A stretch of 64,000 nucleotides of DNA from Qipengyuania citrea (GTDB taxonomy: Bacteria > Pseudomonadota > Alphaproteobacteria > Sphingomonadales > Sphingomonadaceae), in NCBI RefSeq assembly GCF_009828015.1, contig NZ_WTYG01000002.1:310001-374000 (forward strand), written 5' to 3'. Shown here one piece after another: positions 24,914-33,826 of this stretch (positions are counted from its first letter, which is position 1; the number at the start of each line of letters is the position of its first letter). The notes beneath the pieces were generated by a model. That model was not told the DNA's origin. It worked only from the letters and a program-made list of their open reading frames with translations, and searched no databases. The translations under genes and the position numbers were made by a program.

Positions 24914-26224
24914 CTAGCCGAAGACCCGCGCGAAGATCGTGTCGACGTGCTTGAAGTGGTATTCGAGATCGAACTTCTCTTCGAGCTGCTGGGCACCCAG
25001 CGCGGCGGTAACCTCCTCGTCGCGCTTGAGCAGGTCGAGCAGCGTCAGCTGGCCATCCGATTCCCACACCTTCATCGCGTTGCGCTGGACGAGGCGGTAG
25101 GCATCCTCGCGGCTGACCCCGTTCTGCGTCAGCGCCAGCAGCACGCGCTGCGAATGGATCAACCCGCCCATGCGGTCCATGTTCGCCTGCATGCGCTCGG
25201 GATAGACCAGCAGCTTGTCGACCACGCCGGTCAGCCGCGCTAGCGCGAAATCGAGCGTAATGCAGGCATCGGGACCGATGAACCGCTCGACCGAGGAATG
25301 CGAGATATCGCGTTCGTGCCACAGCGCGACGTTTTCCAGCGCGGGCAGGGCATAGGCGCGGATCATGCGCGCCTGGCCGGTAAGGTTCTCGGTCAGGATC
25401 GGGTTGCGCTTGTGCGGCATCGCGCTCGACCCCTTCTGGCCGGGCGAGAAATACTCCTCCGCCTCGAGCACTTCGGTGCGCTGGAGGTGGCGAACCTCGA
25501 CCGCCAAGCGCTCGATCGAACCGGCGATAACCGCCAGCGTCGAAAAGAACATGGCGTGCCGGTCGCGCGGGATGACCTGCGTCGAGACGGGCTCCACGGT
25601 CAGGCCGAGCTTGTCGGCGACATGCTCTTCCACCTGCGGGTCGATGTTGGCGAAAGTGCCGACTGCACCCGATATGGCGCAGGTCGCGATTTCCGCGCGC
25701 GCCGCGATCAGGCGGGTCCTGCAGCGGTCGAATTCGGCATAGGCCTGCGCCAGTTTGAGACCGAAGGTGACGGGTTCGGCATGGATGCCATGGCTGCGCC
25801 CGATGGTGGGCGTGTATTTGTGCTCCTCGGCGCGGCGCTTGATCGCCTCGAGCAGGCCGTCGAGATCGGCCAGCAGGATATCGGCTGAGCGGGCCAACTG
25901 GACCGCAAGTGTCGTGTCGAGCACGTCGCTGCTGGTCATGCCCTGGTGCATGAAGCGGGCCTCGTCGCCGACATTCTCGGCCACCCAGGTAAGGAAGGCG
26001 ATGACATCGTGCTTGGTGACCGCTTCGATCGCATCGATGGCCTCGACGTCGATCTTGGGATCGGTTGCCCACCAGTCCCACAGCGCCTTGGCCGCGCTCG
26101 GCGGGACCACGCCCAATTCGCCCAGCTTTTCGGTCGCATGCGCCTCGATCTCGAACCAGATGCGATACTTCGCTTCGGGCTCCCACAGGGCAGTCATATC
26201 GGGACGGGCGTAGCGGGGGACCAT
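24914..26224 (-). CDS. purB: Adenylosuccinate lyase
   Basis: Acts twice in purine synthesis, releasing fumarate from SAICAR and from adenylosuccinate. 436 residues, fumarase/aspartase fold: KHDVIAFL, MTSSDVLDTTLA, the histidine pair in GRSHGIHAEP (H145, H148) and the flexible signature loop SSAMPHKRNP (266-275). A GGAG 8 nt before the ATG supports the start. Confidence 0.96.
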   Translation of the reverse strand: MVPRYARPDMTALWEPEAKYRIWFEIEAHATEKLGELGVVPPSAAKALWDWWATDPKIDVEAIDAIEAVTKHDVIAFLTWVAENVGDEARFMHQGMTSSDVLDTTLAVQLARSADILLADLDGLLEAIKRRAEEHKYTPTIGRSHGIHAEPVTFGLKLAQAYAEFDRCRTRLIAARAEIATCAISGAVGTFANIDPQVEEHVADKLGLTVEPVSTQVIPRDRHAMFFSTLAVIAGSIERLAVEVRHLQRTEVLEAEEYFSPGQKGSSAMPHKRNPILTENLTGQARMIRAYALPALENVALWHERDISHSSVERFIGPDACITLDFALARLTGVVDKLLVYPERMQANMDRMGGLIHSQRVLLALTQNGVSREDAYRLVQRNAMKVWESDGQLTLLDLLKRDEEVTAALGAQQLEEKFDLEYHFKHVDTIFARVFG

Positions 26225-26330
26225 ATAAGAGCTCCGATTGCGGGTCAGGCGGGATTCGCGGCTGCGCGGCGGCTAGGCCGAGCCGGCAGAATTGGCAAGG
26301 TTTGCCCCCGGGGGGGCCGTCCTGAACAGA

Positions 26331-27065
26331 TCAGAGGAGGCCCTTGGCGCGCAGCGAGACGTTGCCTTCGCGCCCGATGATGACGTGGTCGTGGACGGTG
26401 ACCCCCAGCAGGCGGCCTGCTTCCGCGATCCGCGCGGTAATGGTGATATCGGCGCGGCTGGGTTCGGGATTCCCGCTGGGGTGGTTGTGGACGAGGATCA
26501 GCGCCGTCGCGCCCACATCGAAGGCCTTGCGGATGACCTCGCGGGGATGGATGGCGGCTTCGTCGATCGACCCTTCGCTGAGGAGATGATCCAGGATCAG
26601 CCGGTTCCGGGTGTCGAGATAGAGCCCGCGCACCCGTTCATGCGTCAGATGCGCCATGTCGATGTTGAGATAGTCGAGCAGCGCTTGCCAGCTACCCAGC
26701 ACCGGGCGGTTCTGCACCGCACCGCGCGCCATGCGCCGCGCCGCCAGCGCATTGGCGTGCAATGCCGCAACACTGGCATCGCCCATGCCCTTGACCTGGC
26801 GCAGCGCCTGCGGATCGGCCGTGAGCACCGCGGCGAAAGACCCGAAGTGTGCGATCAATGCCTTGGCGAGCGGTTTCGTATCGCCCTGGCGGATGGCAGC
26901 GAACAGCAGGAATTCGAGCAGTTCGTAATCGGCCAGCGCTTCAGCACCGCCGTCGAGCAACCGTTGGCGCAAGCGTTGTCGATGGCCGGTACCGGCATGG
27001 CCAGCCGAATTTTTTGGATCTCCCGGCAACCGATCCCCCACATCCCGCGTTTGAGGCACTTGCAT
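26331..27065 (-). CDS. radC: RadC-family JAMM/MPN+ protein
   Basis: 244 residues: helix-hairpin-helix region (about 85-110, QVKGMGDASVAALHANALAAR) and a JAMM metalloprotease-like site, H193-x-H195 ... D206 in HNHPSGNPEPSRAD, with the preceding VIRKAFDVGATALILV. Despite the name, a DNA-repair role for RadC is not established; isopeptidase or DNA-linked roles are proposed. It is divergent from the ydbH-like gene with a 36-nt gap. Confidence 0.92.
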   Translation of the reverse strand: MQVPQTRDVGDRLPGDPKNSAGHAGTGHRQRLRQRLLDGGAEALADYELLEFLLFAAIRQGDTKPLAKALIAHFGSFAAVLTADPQALRQVKGMGDASVAALHANALAARRMARGAVQNRPVLGSWQALLDYLNIDMAHLTHERVRGLYLDTRNRLILDHLLSEGSIDEAAIHPREVIRKAFDVGATALILVHNHPSGNPEPSRADITITARIAEAGRLLGVTVHDHVIIGREGNVSLRAKGLL

Positions 27066-27101
27066 TGCCTTTAGCAGGCATATCGCGCAAGTGTGGGATC
27101 G

Positions 27102-30100
27102 ATGGAGCGGGCCGCGAGCGACAATGACATGACGGCCGACGATTCCGTCAGGCGATCCCGCTGGCGCCGCAAGCGCTGGGCGGCGCTGCTGGTCGTGCTG
27201 GGAGCGCTGCTACTGGCTGGCCTCGGCCTATGGCTGTCGCGCGAACGGATCGTCGACGACATCATTCGCGACCAGCTCGAGGCCTATGATATCCCGGGCA
27301 ACTACACGATCGAGCGGATCGGCGGGACCACGCAGATACTGTCCGACGTCGTGCTCGGAGATCCTGACAATCCCGACTTCACCGCCGAGCGGCTGGTGGT
27401 CACCCTGCGCCACCGGTTCGGCATTCCGGAAATCGGTGGCGTGGTGCTGGTCAAGCCGCGCCTTTATGCCAGCTACCGCGATGGCGAACTGAGCCTCGGG
27501 CGGCTCGATCCGCTGGTGTTCGGCGGGGACGACAGTCCGGCGAGCCTGCCCAATCTGAATTTCGAAGTCCGCGACGGCCGCGCGCTGCTGGCGACCGACT
27601 ACGGGCCGGTCGGCATCAAGCTGGCGGGTTCCGGACTTCTCAGCCATGGCTGGCAGGGCTCTATCGCGGCGAGCGCCCCCGAGCTCGCGACTGCGCGCTG
27701 CGGTATCGAGAATGCCACCGCCTTCGGCAAGCTCACCTCGGTATCGGGCGAGCCGCAGTTCGCAGGACCCGTCCGCTTTGCGGCGCTCACCTGCGAGGAA
27801 AGCGGCCTTGCGCTCGACGACTACGCGATGGAGCTGAGCGTCGTTGCCGATACGGCGCTGGCCAATCCCGCGATCGAAGCACGGCTCGAGGGGGGAGAAA
27901 CCCGGTTCGGCGAACAGTCCGCCGCAGCCTTGCTGGGCACGGTCCGCGCCCAGATCCGCGACCGGCTGACGACCGCCAGGTTCACGCTCGCCGCACGCGG
28001 GGTCGATACACCGCAGGCGCTTGCCGCAGTGCTCACCGCCGAAGGGCAAATGCGGGCAACCGACGGCTTCGACCACGTCCAGCTCGACAGCAATGTGGAA
28101 GGCAACGGGCTAAGGCTGGGCCGCTCCACGATTGCAGCGATCCAGTCGCTGGCGCAGACCGGGGAGGGCACGCTGGTTGCGCCGCTGACCGGCAAGCTGG
28201 CGGCAGCGCTTCAGCGCGAAGCCCGCGGCAGCGCGCTCGATGCGGATATACGCCTGCGGATCGATCCAGCTGGCTATTCGCTGCTGGCGCCGCGCGCCGA
28301 ATTGCGCGGTGGTAGCGGGGCGCGGCTCGTATCGCTTTCACGCGTCGAGATTGCTGCACCGGATGGCGAAGCCCCTTACGTTGCGGGGAACATCGCAACC
28401 GGCGGCGCGAACATGCCGCGGATCAGCGGTCGGATGGAGCGCAGCGAATCGGGTGGCTCGATATTCCGCCTGGCGATGGAGCGATATGCCGCGGGCGACA
28501 GCGCTCTCGCCGTCCCCCAGGTCGTCATTGCGCAGGGGCCGGGCGGCGCCCTCGGATTCTCTGGCCGGGTGCTCGCAAGCGGACCGCTGCCGGGCGGCTC
28601 GGCGACGAACCTCCTGCTGCCGCTCGAAGGCCGCTACGCGGGCGGGCAACTGGCGCTGTGGCGTTCCTGCATGGACGTTGCTTTCGACCGGCTTCAGCTC
28701 GCCGACCTCACATTCGAAAAGCGCGGGGTCACACTGTGCCCGGCACGGGGACGCCCCATTCTCTCAAGCGGGCCCGGCGGCCTGCGCATAGCCGCCGGCA
28801 CCAGCGGGCTCGATCTCGAAGGATCGTTGGGGGAGACCCCGATACGGATTGCCACCGGTCCGATCGGGTTCGGCTATCCCGGCGTGATGACCGCCCGCGA
28901 AATCGATGTATCGCTGGGCCCGGTCGAGACCGCCAGCCGGTTCCGCATTTCCGACTTGGACGCGCGGATCGGGCAGGACATCGCCGGAACGTTCAGCGAT
29001 GCGGATATCGCGATTGCGGCCGTCCCGCTCGATCTGATGCAGGCGAGCGGGCAGTGGCGCTTCGCCGATGGAAGCCTGGCGATCGAGGAAGGCGCGTTCA
29101 CGCTGGTCGATCGCGACGAATCGCCCCGGTTCGAACCGCTTATGGCGCGCAATGCCACGCTGACACTGGCCGAGAATGTCATCGACGCGCAGGCGCTGCT
29201 GAGGAATCCGGCAAGCGAAAGCGTAGTGACAACGGTCGACCTGCGCCATGATCTTGAAACCGGTGCGGGCTGGGCGGACCTCGACGTGCCCGGTGTCCGG
29301 TTCGACGAAGACTTGCAGCCCGAACAGATATCGCAGCTGGCCAAGGGGGTGATCGCCAATACCGAGGGAGTGGTCACGGGCACCGGACGCATCGACTGGG
29401 CCGCAAACGGGACCGTGACCAGCACCGGGCGTTTCTCCAGCGACGATCTCGATTTCGCGGCTGCGTTCGGACCGGTGAGGGGCGCGGCGGGGACGGTCGA
29501 GTTCACCGACCTGCTCAACCTGACGACCGCACCCGACCAGACGATCCGCGTTGCCTCGGTCAATCCGGGGATCGAAGTCTTCGATGGCGAGGTCGGCTTC
29601 GAGTTGCGCAATGGCGAAGTGCTGGCGGTATCGGGCGGATCGTGGCCCTTCATGGGCGGCGAATTGCTGCTCCGCGATGTCGATCTGACGCTGGGGATCA
29701 GCGAGGAGCGGCGCTACATCTTCGAAATCGTCGGGCTCGAAGCTGGCACCTTCGTGACCGCGATGGAACTCGAAAACATCTCGGCAACGGGGCTGTTCGA
29801 CGGAACGGTTCCGATCGTGTTCGATGAACGCGGCGACGGGCGGATCGACACCGGCGTGCTGATTTCGCGGCCCCCGGGCGGTACCGTCTCCTATGTCGGC
29901 GACCTGACTTATGAAGACCTCTCACCGATTGCCAATTTTGCCTTTGATGCCCTGAAAAGCCTCGATTATTCGCAGATGCGGATCGTGATGGAAGGCCCCC
30001 TGACGGGCGAAATCGTGACCCGTGTGCGTTTCGACGGCGTGCGCCAGGGCGACGCGGCCCGGTCCAATTTCGTCACGCGGCGCCTGGCGGCACTGCCGCT

Positions 30101-30326
30101 GCAGTTCCGCATCAATGTGCGGGCGCAGTTCTACCAGCTGCTGACCAACCTCAAGTCGCTTTACGATCCCGCATCGGTGCGCGACCCGCGCGAACTGGGC
30201 CTGCTGTCCGACGACGGCACGCGCCTGCTGCGGCGCTCGATCACCGGCGAGGAAGCCGAACCCGATATCGACCCGGACGACATCGTGCCGGATGAAGAAC
30301 CCATTCAGGAGCAGGAAAGCGAGTGA
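27102..30326 (+). CDS. ydbH: YdbH-family AsmA-like envelope protein
   Basis: 1074 residues. A basic N-terminus is followed by one transmembrane anchor (about 28-48, WAALLVVLGALLLAGLGLWL) and a very long periplasmic region of beta-rich, AsmA-like character, ending in an acidic tail (EAEPDIDPDDIVPDEEP). The C-terminal segment (VSYVGDLTYEDLSPIANFAFDALKSLDYSQM) is the YdbH/'dicarboxylate transport' signature. In E. coli YdbH works with TamB and YhdP in phospholipid movement to the outer membrane. The start at ATG 27102 is preferred; GTG 27093 and ATG 27129 are alternatives. It is followed by ynbE- and ydbL-like genes with overlaps. Confidence 0.85.
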   Translation: MERAASDNDMTADDSVRRSRWRRKRWAALLVVLGALLLAGLGLWLSRERIVDDIIRDQLEAYDIPGNYTIERIGGTTQILSDVVLGDPDNPDFTAERLVVTLRHRFGIPEIGGVVLVKPRLYASYRDGELSLGRLDPLVFGGDDSPASLPNLNFEVRDGRALLATDYGPVGIKLAGSGLLSHGWQGSIAASAPELATARCGIENATAFGKLTSVSGEPQFAGPVRFAALTCEESGLALDDYAMELSVVADTALANPAIEARLEGGETRFGEQSAAALLGTVRAQIRDRLTTARFTLAARGVDTPQALAAVLTAEGQMRATDGFDHVQLDSNVEGNGLRLGRSTIAAIQSLAQTGEGTLVAPLTGKLAAALQREARGSALDADIRLRIDPAGYSLLAPRAELRGGSGARLVSLSRVEIAAPDGEAPYVAGNIATGGANMPRISGRMERSESGGSIFRLAMERYAAGDSALAVPQVVIAQGPGGALGFSGRVLASGPLPGGSATNLLLPLEGRYAGGQLALWRSCMDVAFDRLQLADLTFEKRGVTLCPARGRPILSSGPGGLRIAAGTSGLDLEGSLGETPIRIATGPIGFGYPGVMTAREIDVSLGPVETASRFRISDLDARIGQDIAGTFSDADIAIAAVPLDLMQASGQWRFADGSLAIEEGAFTLVDRDESPRFEPLMARNATLTLAENVIDAQALLRNPASESVVTTVDLRHDLETGAGWADLDVPGVRFDEDLQPEQISQLAKGVIANTEGVVTGTGRIDWAANGTVTSTGRFSSDDLDFAAAFGPVRGAAGTVEFTDLLNLTTAPDQTIRVASVNPGIEVFDGEVGFELRNGEVLAVSGGSWPFMGGELLLRDVDLTLGISEERRYIFEIVGLEAGTFVTAMELENISATGLFDGTVPIVFDERGDGRIDTGVLISRPPGGTVSYVGDLTYEDLSPIANFAFDALKSLDYSQMRIVMEGPLTGEIVTRVRFDGVRQGDAARSNFVTRRLAALPLQFRINVRAQFYQLLTNLKSLYDPASVRDPRELGLLSDDGTRLLRRSITGEEAEPDIDPDDIVPDEEPIQEQESE

Positions 30327-30526
30327 GGGCTATGAACGACCCCAAATTGACCGGGAGGGTGGCTGCCGCCATGCTCGCCACAGTCGCGCTCGGTGGTTGC
30401 ATTACCGTCAATGCACCCGAGGAGCCGATCGTGATCGAGCTGAACGTCAACATCCGCCAGGAAGTGATCTACCGCCTCGCCGAAGACGCGGGCAATACGA
30501 TCGAAGACAATGCGGATATCTTCTGA
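30323..30526 (+). CDS. ynbE: YnbE-like lipoprotein
   Basis: 67 residues with a lipobox (ATVALGGC, Cys26) and a short mature part ITVNAPEEPIVIELNVNIRQEVIYRL. In E. coli, YnbE is an outer-membrane lipoprotein that pairs by beta-strand addition with YdbH to complete a bridge. The start GTG overlaps the ydbH stop (GTGA) and has GGAAAG upstream; the ATG at 30332 is an alternative that only shortens the leader. Confidence 0.85.
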   Translation: MRAMNDPKLTGRVAAAMLATVALGGCITVNAPEEPIVIELNVNIRQEVIYRLAEDAGNTIEDNADIF

Positions 30527-30927
30527 TGGGTGAGGTTATGAACAAGCTAACGAAATCGGTTCTCGCTGCGGCGGCCCTGGCGACTGCGCTGGGCGGCATC
30601 GCGTCCCCGGCATTCGCCCAGCGCGATCCCGCCTATGCCTCGGCGCGTGCCGCCGGGCAGGTGGGCGAGCGGATGGACGGATATCTCGGCATCGTCGTGG
30701 CGGAGACCCCGGCGCTGCGCCGCATCGTCAACGACATCAACATCAAGCGCCGTGCGGTCTATTCCGAACGCGCCAAGGCAACCAATGCCACGATCGAGGA
30801 ATATGCGCTGACTGCCGGGTGCCAGGCCATACTCGCAACGGCAGTTGGCGAGAAATACCAGGCGCCCGACGGCAGCTGGCAGACGCGCACTTCGGCCGCT
30901 CCCCTGCGCGACCCGCGCTGTCCCTGA
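30526..30927 (+). CDS. ydbL: YdbL-like (DUF1318) exported protein
   Basis: 133 residues with a signal peptide ending ASPAFAQ. The mature part includes DPAYASARAAGQVGERMDGYLGIV and a C-terminal YQAPDGSWQTR, as in the YdbL family. E. coli YdbL modulates YdbH-YnbE assembly. The first ATG overlaps the ynbE stop (TGATG); a second ATG at 30538 also precedes an intact signal peptide. With the two genes before it, it forms the complete ydbH-ynbE-ydbL set. Confidence 0.85.
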   Translation: MGEVMNKLTKSVLAAAALATALGGIASPAFAQRDPAYASARAAGQVGERMDGYLGIVVAETPALRRIVNDINIKRRAVYSERAKATNATIEEYALTAGCQAILATAVGEKYQAPDGSWQTRTSAAPLRDPRCP

Positions 30928-31036
30928 CCCTTAGGCCCGACCGCCGGTTGGGCGGATTTGTGAACGCCGGCGGGCCATGCTGCCCGGCCTGTTTCGATTT
31001 TCCCGACCTTGGATGCACAGCACGCGCCGGTCCGTG

Positions 31037-31065
31037 TTGACTCGCCAACACCCCCCTTCTAAGGG
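31037..31065 (+). promoter_or_regulatory. Candidate promoter and hairpin before the atp operon
   Basis: TTGACT (31037-31042) is followed by a 17-bp spacer and TAAGGG (31060-31065). CCCCCTT (31052-31058) and AAGGGGG (31061-31067) form an inverted repeat over the -10 region. The position, 63 nt before the atpI ATG, is suitable. The -10 is poor, so this is tentative. The rest of 30928-31127 holds no gene. Confidence 0.3.
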
Positions 31066-31127
31066 GGCGACGCCCTCGGCGGGCAAGTCCGTGCCCGTGC
31101 CGCGCAACCCCCTTAAAGGAGCAAGGC

Positions 31128-31448
31128 ATGAGCAACGACGAACCCGCACGGGAACCTGTTAAGGAGGATGCGCGGATCGACGCGCTGGAGGCGCGGCTTG
31201 CAGCCGCGCAGCAGCGCGAAGAGGAACGCAACCGTCCTCAGGCTTCGGGTGCCGATGCGAATTATCGCAGCGGAAATCGGGTCCTGGCGGATCTTCTTGG
31301 CGGGCTCCTTGGCGGTGCGGTGATCGGTTATGCCATCGGCTTCTTTACCGATACCAACCCGTGGGGTCTGTTGGTCGGGCTGTTCCTCGGAATAGTCGTG
31401 GCCTTCAGGAACGTTATCCGCGCGGCAAACCGGCGCCCCGGTGAATAA
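31128..31448 (+). CDS. atpI: AtpZ/AtpI-family F0F1 ATPase assembly protein
   Basis: 106 residues: a charged coiled N-terminal part (DARIDALEARLAAAQQREEERNR) and two membrane segments (about 53-72 and 77-93, VLADLLGGLLGGAVIGYAIG and GLLVGLFLGIVVAF). Family members help c-ring assembly or Mg2+/Ca2+ handling. AAGGAG 6 nt before the ATG. First gene of the F0 operon. Confidence 0.9.
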   Translation: MSNDEPAREPVKEDARIDALEARLAAAQQREEERNRPQASGADANYRSGNRVLADLLGGLLGGAVIGYAIGFFTDTNPWGLLVGLFLGIVVAFRNVIRAANRRPGE

Positions 31449-31505
31449 TCCCCGAACCGAGGGGGTTACGGGGTGTTCGTTACAGGATTTAGGGACGTAA
31501 GAGAC

Positions 31506-32294
31506 GTGGCAGCCGAACAGGCCAAAGTCGACCCGATGTACCAGTTCACGATCGAGCCGCTTGCCGGTTCGGGCGGCTGGGAAATCGCAGGCTACAACAT
31601 TGCCTTCACCAACAGCGCGCTGTGGATGCTGATCACCACGGTGGTCCTGTTCCTCTTCGTGCTCGGCGGGATGAAGCGCGAACTCGTGCCCGGACGCTGG
31701 CAGATGGTCGTCGAATCCTTCACCGGGTTCATCGACGATATGCTCGAAGCGAACATCGGCAAGGAAGGGCGCAAGTATGTGCCCTATGTCTTCAGCCTGT
31801 TCATGTTCATCCTTTTCGCCAACCTGCTCGGCCTGATGCCGCTGGGCGTGTTCGGCCTGCACCCGTTCACCTTCACCAGCCACTTCACCGTCACCGGCGT
31901 GCTGGCGATCATCAGCTTCTCGATCGTGCTGCTGGTGGGTTTCTGGAAGCACGGGTTGCACTTCTTCTCGCTGTTCGTGCCCGAAGGCACGCCGCTGCCG
32001 ATGATCCCCATTCTTGCACCGATCGAGTTCATCTCCTTCATGGTGCGCCCGTTCAGCCTTGGCCTGCGTCTGTTCGTGGCCATGATGGCCGGACACGTTC
32101 TGCTCGAAGTGCTGTCGAGCTTCGTGATCGACGGGACCAATGCCGGCGCCACCTTCGGCCTGATGGTCGGTTTGCCCAGCTTTATCCTGATGATCGGCAT
32201 CTGCGCGCTCGAACTGCTCGTAGCCGGCATTCAGGCTTATGTTTTCGCCCTTTTGACGTCGCTGTACATCAACGACGCCGAGAACCTTCACTAA
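31506..32294 (+). CDS. atpB: ATP synthase F0 subunit a
   Basis: Provides the proton half-channels of F0. 262 residues with about six membrane segments and the essential Arg188 in GLRLFVAMMAGH; NLLGLMPLGVFGLHP and PIEFISFMVRPFSLG are family blocks. The start is taken as GTG 31506 (VAAEQAKVDPMYQFTIEPL), which matches the usual N-terminus; an upstream GTG at 31473 adds eleven unsupported residues. Confidence 0.94.
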   Translation: MAAEQAKVDPMYQFTIEPLAGSGGWEIAGYNIAFTNSALWMLITTVVLFLFVLGGMKRELVPGRWQMVVESFTGFIDDMLEANIGKEGRKYVPYVFSLFMFILFANLLGLMPLGVFGLHPFTFTSHFTVTGVLAIISFSIVLLVGFWKHGLHFFSLFVPEGTPLPMIPILAPIEFISFMVRPFSLGLRLFVAMMAGHVLLEVLSSFVIDGTNAGATFGLMVGLPSFILMIGICALELLVAGIQAYVFALLTSLYINDAENLH

Positions 32295-32330
32295 TCGTTT
32301 TAATTTAGCGTTTTTCCAAAGGAGTTTGAA

Positions 32331-32558
32331 ATGGAAGCTGAAGCTGCAAAGCTGCTCGGAGCCGGTCTCGCCGCTGTTGGTGCCGGTCTTGCCTCGCTGG
32401 GTGTCGGCAATGTCTTCGCCAAGTATCTCGAAGGCGCACTGCGTAACCCCGGCGCCGCCGACGGTCAGCAGGGCCGCCTGTTCATCGGCTTCGCCGCTGC
32501 CGAACTTCTCGGCCTGCTGGCGTTCGTCGTCGCGATGATCCTGATCTTCGTCGCCTAA
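32331..32558 (+). CDS. atpE: ATP synthase F0 subunit c
   Basis: Forms the proton-driven c-ring. 75 residues, two membrane helices linked by the polar loop GALRNPGAADGQQGR; the proton-carrying Glu58 lies in FAAAELLGLL. The strong ribosome site AAAGGAG 8 nt before the ATG and the stable hairpin just downstream fit the need for many copies per complex. Confidence 0.96.
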   Translation: MEAEAAKLLGAGLAAVGAGLASLGVGNVFAKYLEGALRNPGAADGQQGRLFIGFAAAELLGLLAFVVAMILIFVA

Positions 32559-32575
32559 GCACGACCACCGATATT

Positions 32576-32605
32576 GCACCGGCCGGATATGCGTCCGGCC
32601 GGTGC
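32576..32605 (+). terminator. Perfect hairpin after atpE (attenuator or mRNA-stabilising stem)
   Basis: GCACCGGCCGGA (32576-32587) pairs perfectly with TCCGGCCGGTGC (32594-32605), loop TATGCG, 18 nt after the atpE stop. Only a weak T run (ATTTT) follows 6 nt later, so partial termination or 3'-end protection of the atpE message is more likely than full stop. Confidence 0.6.
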
Positions 32606-32640
32606 CGTGATTTTACCGTACCCGCCTTTCGAGAGCTGAC

Positions 32641-33135
32641 ATGCCCCAGATCGCACAGCTTGCCGAAACATGGTCCAGCCAGGTCTTCTGGCTGCTGGTC
32701 TTTTTCGGCATCACTTTCTTCGTCATCGGCCGCGGCATGGTGCCGAAGGTGATGGAAACCGTCGCCCAGCGTGACAGCCAGATCGCCGCCGACCTCGGCG
32801 CGGCCAAGGCTGCGCGCGATGCAGCCGACGAGCAGGAAGAGGCCTGGCGGGTCCGCGAGAACGAGAACCGCGCCGCGGCGCAGGCGATCGTGGCCAAGGC
32901 CAAGGACGAGGCTGCCGCCAAGTCCGAAAAGAAGCTCAAGGCGGCGCAGACCCGTCTCGACAAGAAGCTGGCCGAAGCCGAAGACCGTATTGCCGAAGCA
33001 CGCACGGCGGCGCTGACCGAAGTCGAGGCAGTCGCTGCCGAAGCGGCTCAGGACATCGTCAGCCGTCTGGCCGGTGTAAAGGTGACCAAGCCGGTTGCCA
33101 CCAAGGCGGTCAAGGAGGCGATGACTCATGGCTAA
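32641..33135 (+). CDS. atpF2: ATP synthase F0 subunit b'
   Basis: 164 residues: one N-terminal membrane helix (about 14-32, QVFWLLVFFGITFFVIGRG) and a long Ala/Lys/Glu coiled coil forming the peripheral stalk. Two different b subunits, b' and b, are typical of photosynthetic-lineage and alphaproteobacterial enzymes. The stop region overlaps the b start by 8 nt. Confidence 0.93.
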   Translation: MPQIAQLAETWSSQVFWLLVFFGITFFVIGRGMVPKVMETVAQRDSQIAADLGAAKAARDAADEQEEAWRVRENENRAAAQAIVAKAKDEAAAKSEKKLKAAQTRLDKKLAEAEDRIAEARTAALTEVEAVAAEAAQDIVSRLAGVKVTKPVATKAVKEAMTHG

Positions 33136-33709
33136 TCCCGTAACCGGAGCGCCCGAAGTGTTCGCCACCGAAGCTGCCCAGACCCTGGTCGAGAATGGCA
33201 ATGGCGGCGCACCGGTCCACGTCGAGCCCGAATTGTGGGGGCTTGCGCCCTTCCAGATCGTCTCGATCTCGATGCTGGTCCTGCTCCTGTTCGCCTTTTT
33301 CGGCGCCAAGGTTCACAAGAAGCTGGCTGGCGGGATCGACGGCAAGATTGCTGCGATCAAGGAACAGCTAGAAGAAGCCAAGCAGCTGCGTGCCGAAGCC
33401 GAGACGCTGCGCGAGGAATATGCGCAGAAGATCGCCGGGGCCGAAAAGGACGCCGAAGCGATGCTGGCCAATGCCCGTCATGAAGCCGACGCGATCCTCG
33501 AGAAGGCCGAAGCCGACAGCAAGGACATGGTCGAGCGCCGCAAGCGGATGGCGGAAGACAAGATCGCCGCTGCCGAACGCGAGGCAGTGGCCGACGTGCG
33601 CAACCGCGCGGTCAGCGTGGCGACGGCGGCAAGCCGGTCGCTGATTTCCGACAAGCACGATGCCGAAGCCGACAGGCTGATGGCCGACAAGGTCATCGCC
33701 GGGATCTGA
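33128..33709 (+). CDS. atpF: ATP synthase F0 subunit b
   Basis: 193 residues: a soluble N-terminal extension (about 35 residues), one membrane helix (about 38-57, FQIVSISMLVLLLFAFFGAKV) and a coiled-coil stalk (KQLRAEAETLREEYAQKIAGAEKDAEAML). Partner of b' in the peripheral stalk. Last gene of the F0 operon; the F1 genes are not here. Confidence 0.93.
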   Translation: MANPVTGAPEVFATEAAQTLVENGNGGAPVHVEPELWGLAPFQIVSISMLVLLLFAFFGAKVHKKLAGGIDGKIAAIKEQLEEAKQLRAEAETLREEYAQKIAGAEKDAEAMLANARHEADAILEKAEADSKDMVERRKRMAEDKIAAAEREAVADVRNRAVSVATAASRSLISDKHDAEADRLMADKVIAGI

Positions 33710-33738
33710 TCCCGCTCGCGGCACCCCGGCATTCGAGA

Positions 33739-33764
33739 GGGCGGTCCTGCGAGGCCGCCCTTTT
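33739..33764 (+). terminator. Rho-independent terminator of the F0 operon
   Basis: GGGCGG (33739-33744) pairs with CCGCCC (33755-33760) and is followed by TTTT, 29 nt after the atpF stop. Confidence 0.75.
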
Positions 33765-33826
33765 CGTATGTGCTGCGTCTCGGAGGAGGCGCCAGAGCCT
33801 GGGGCGGTGCGAGTGCCAGCGGGAGG

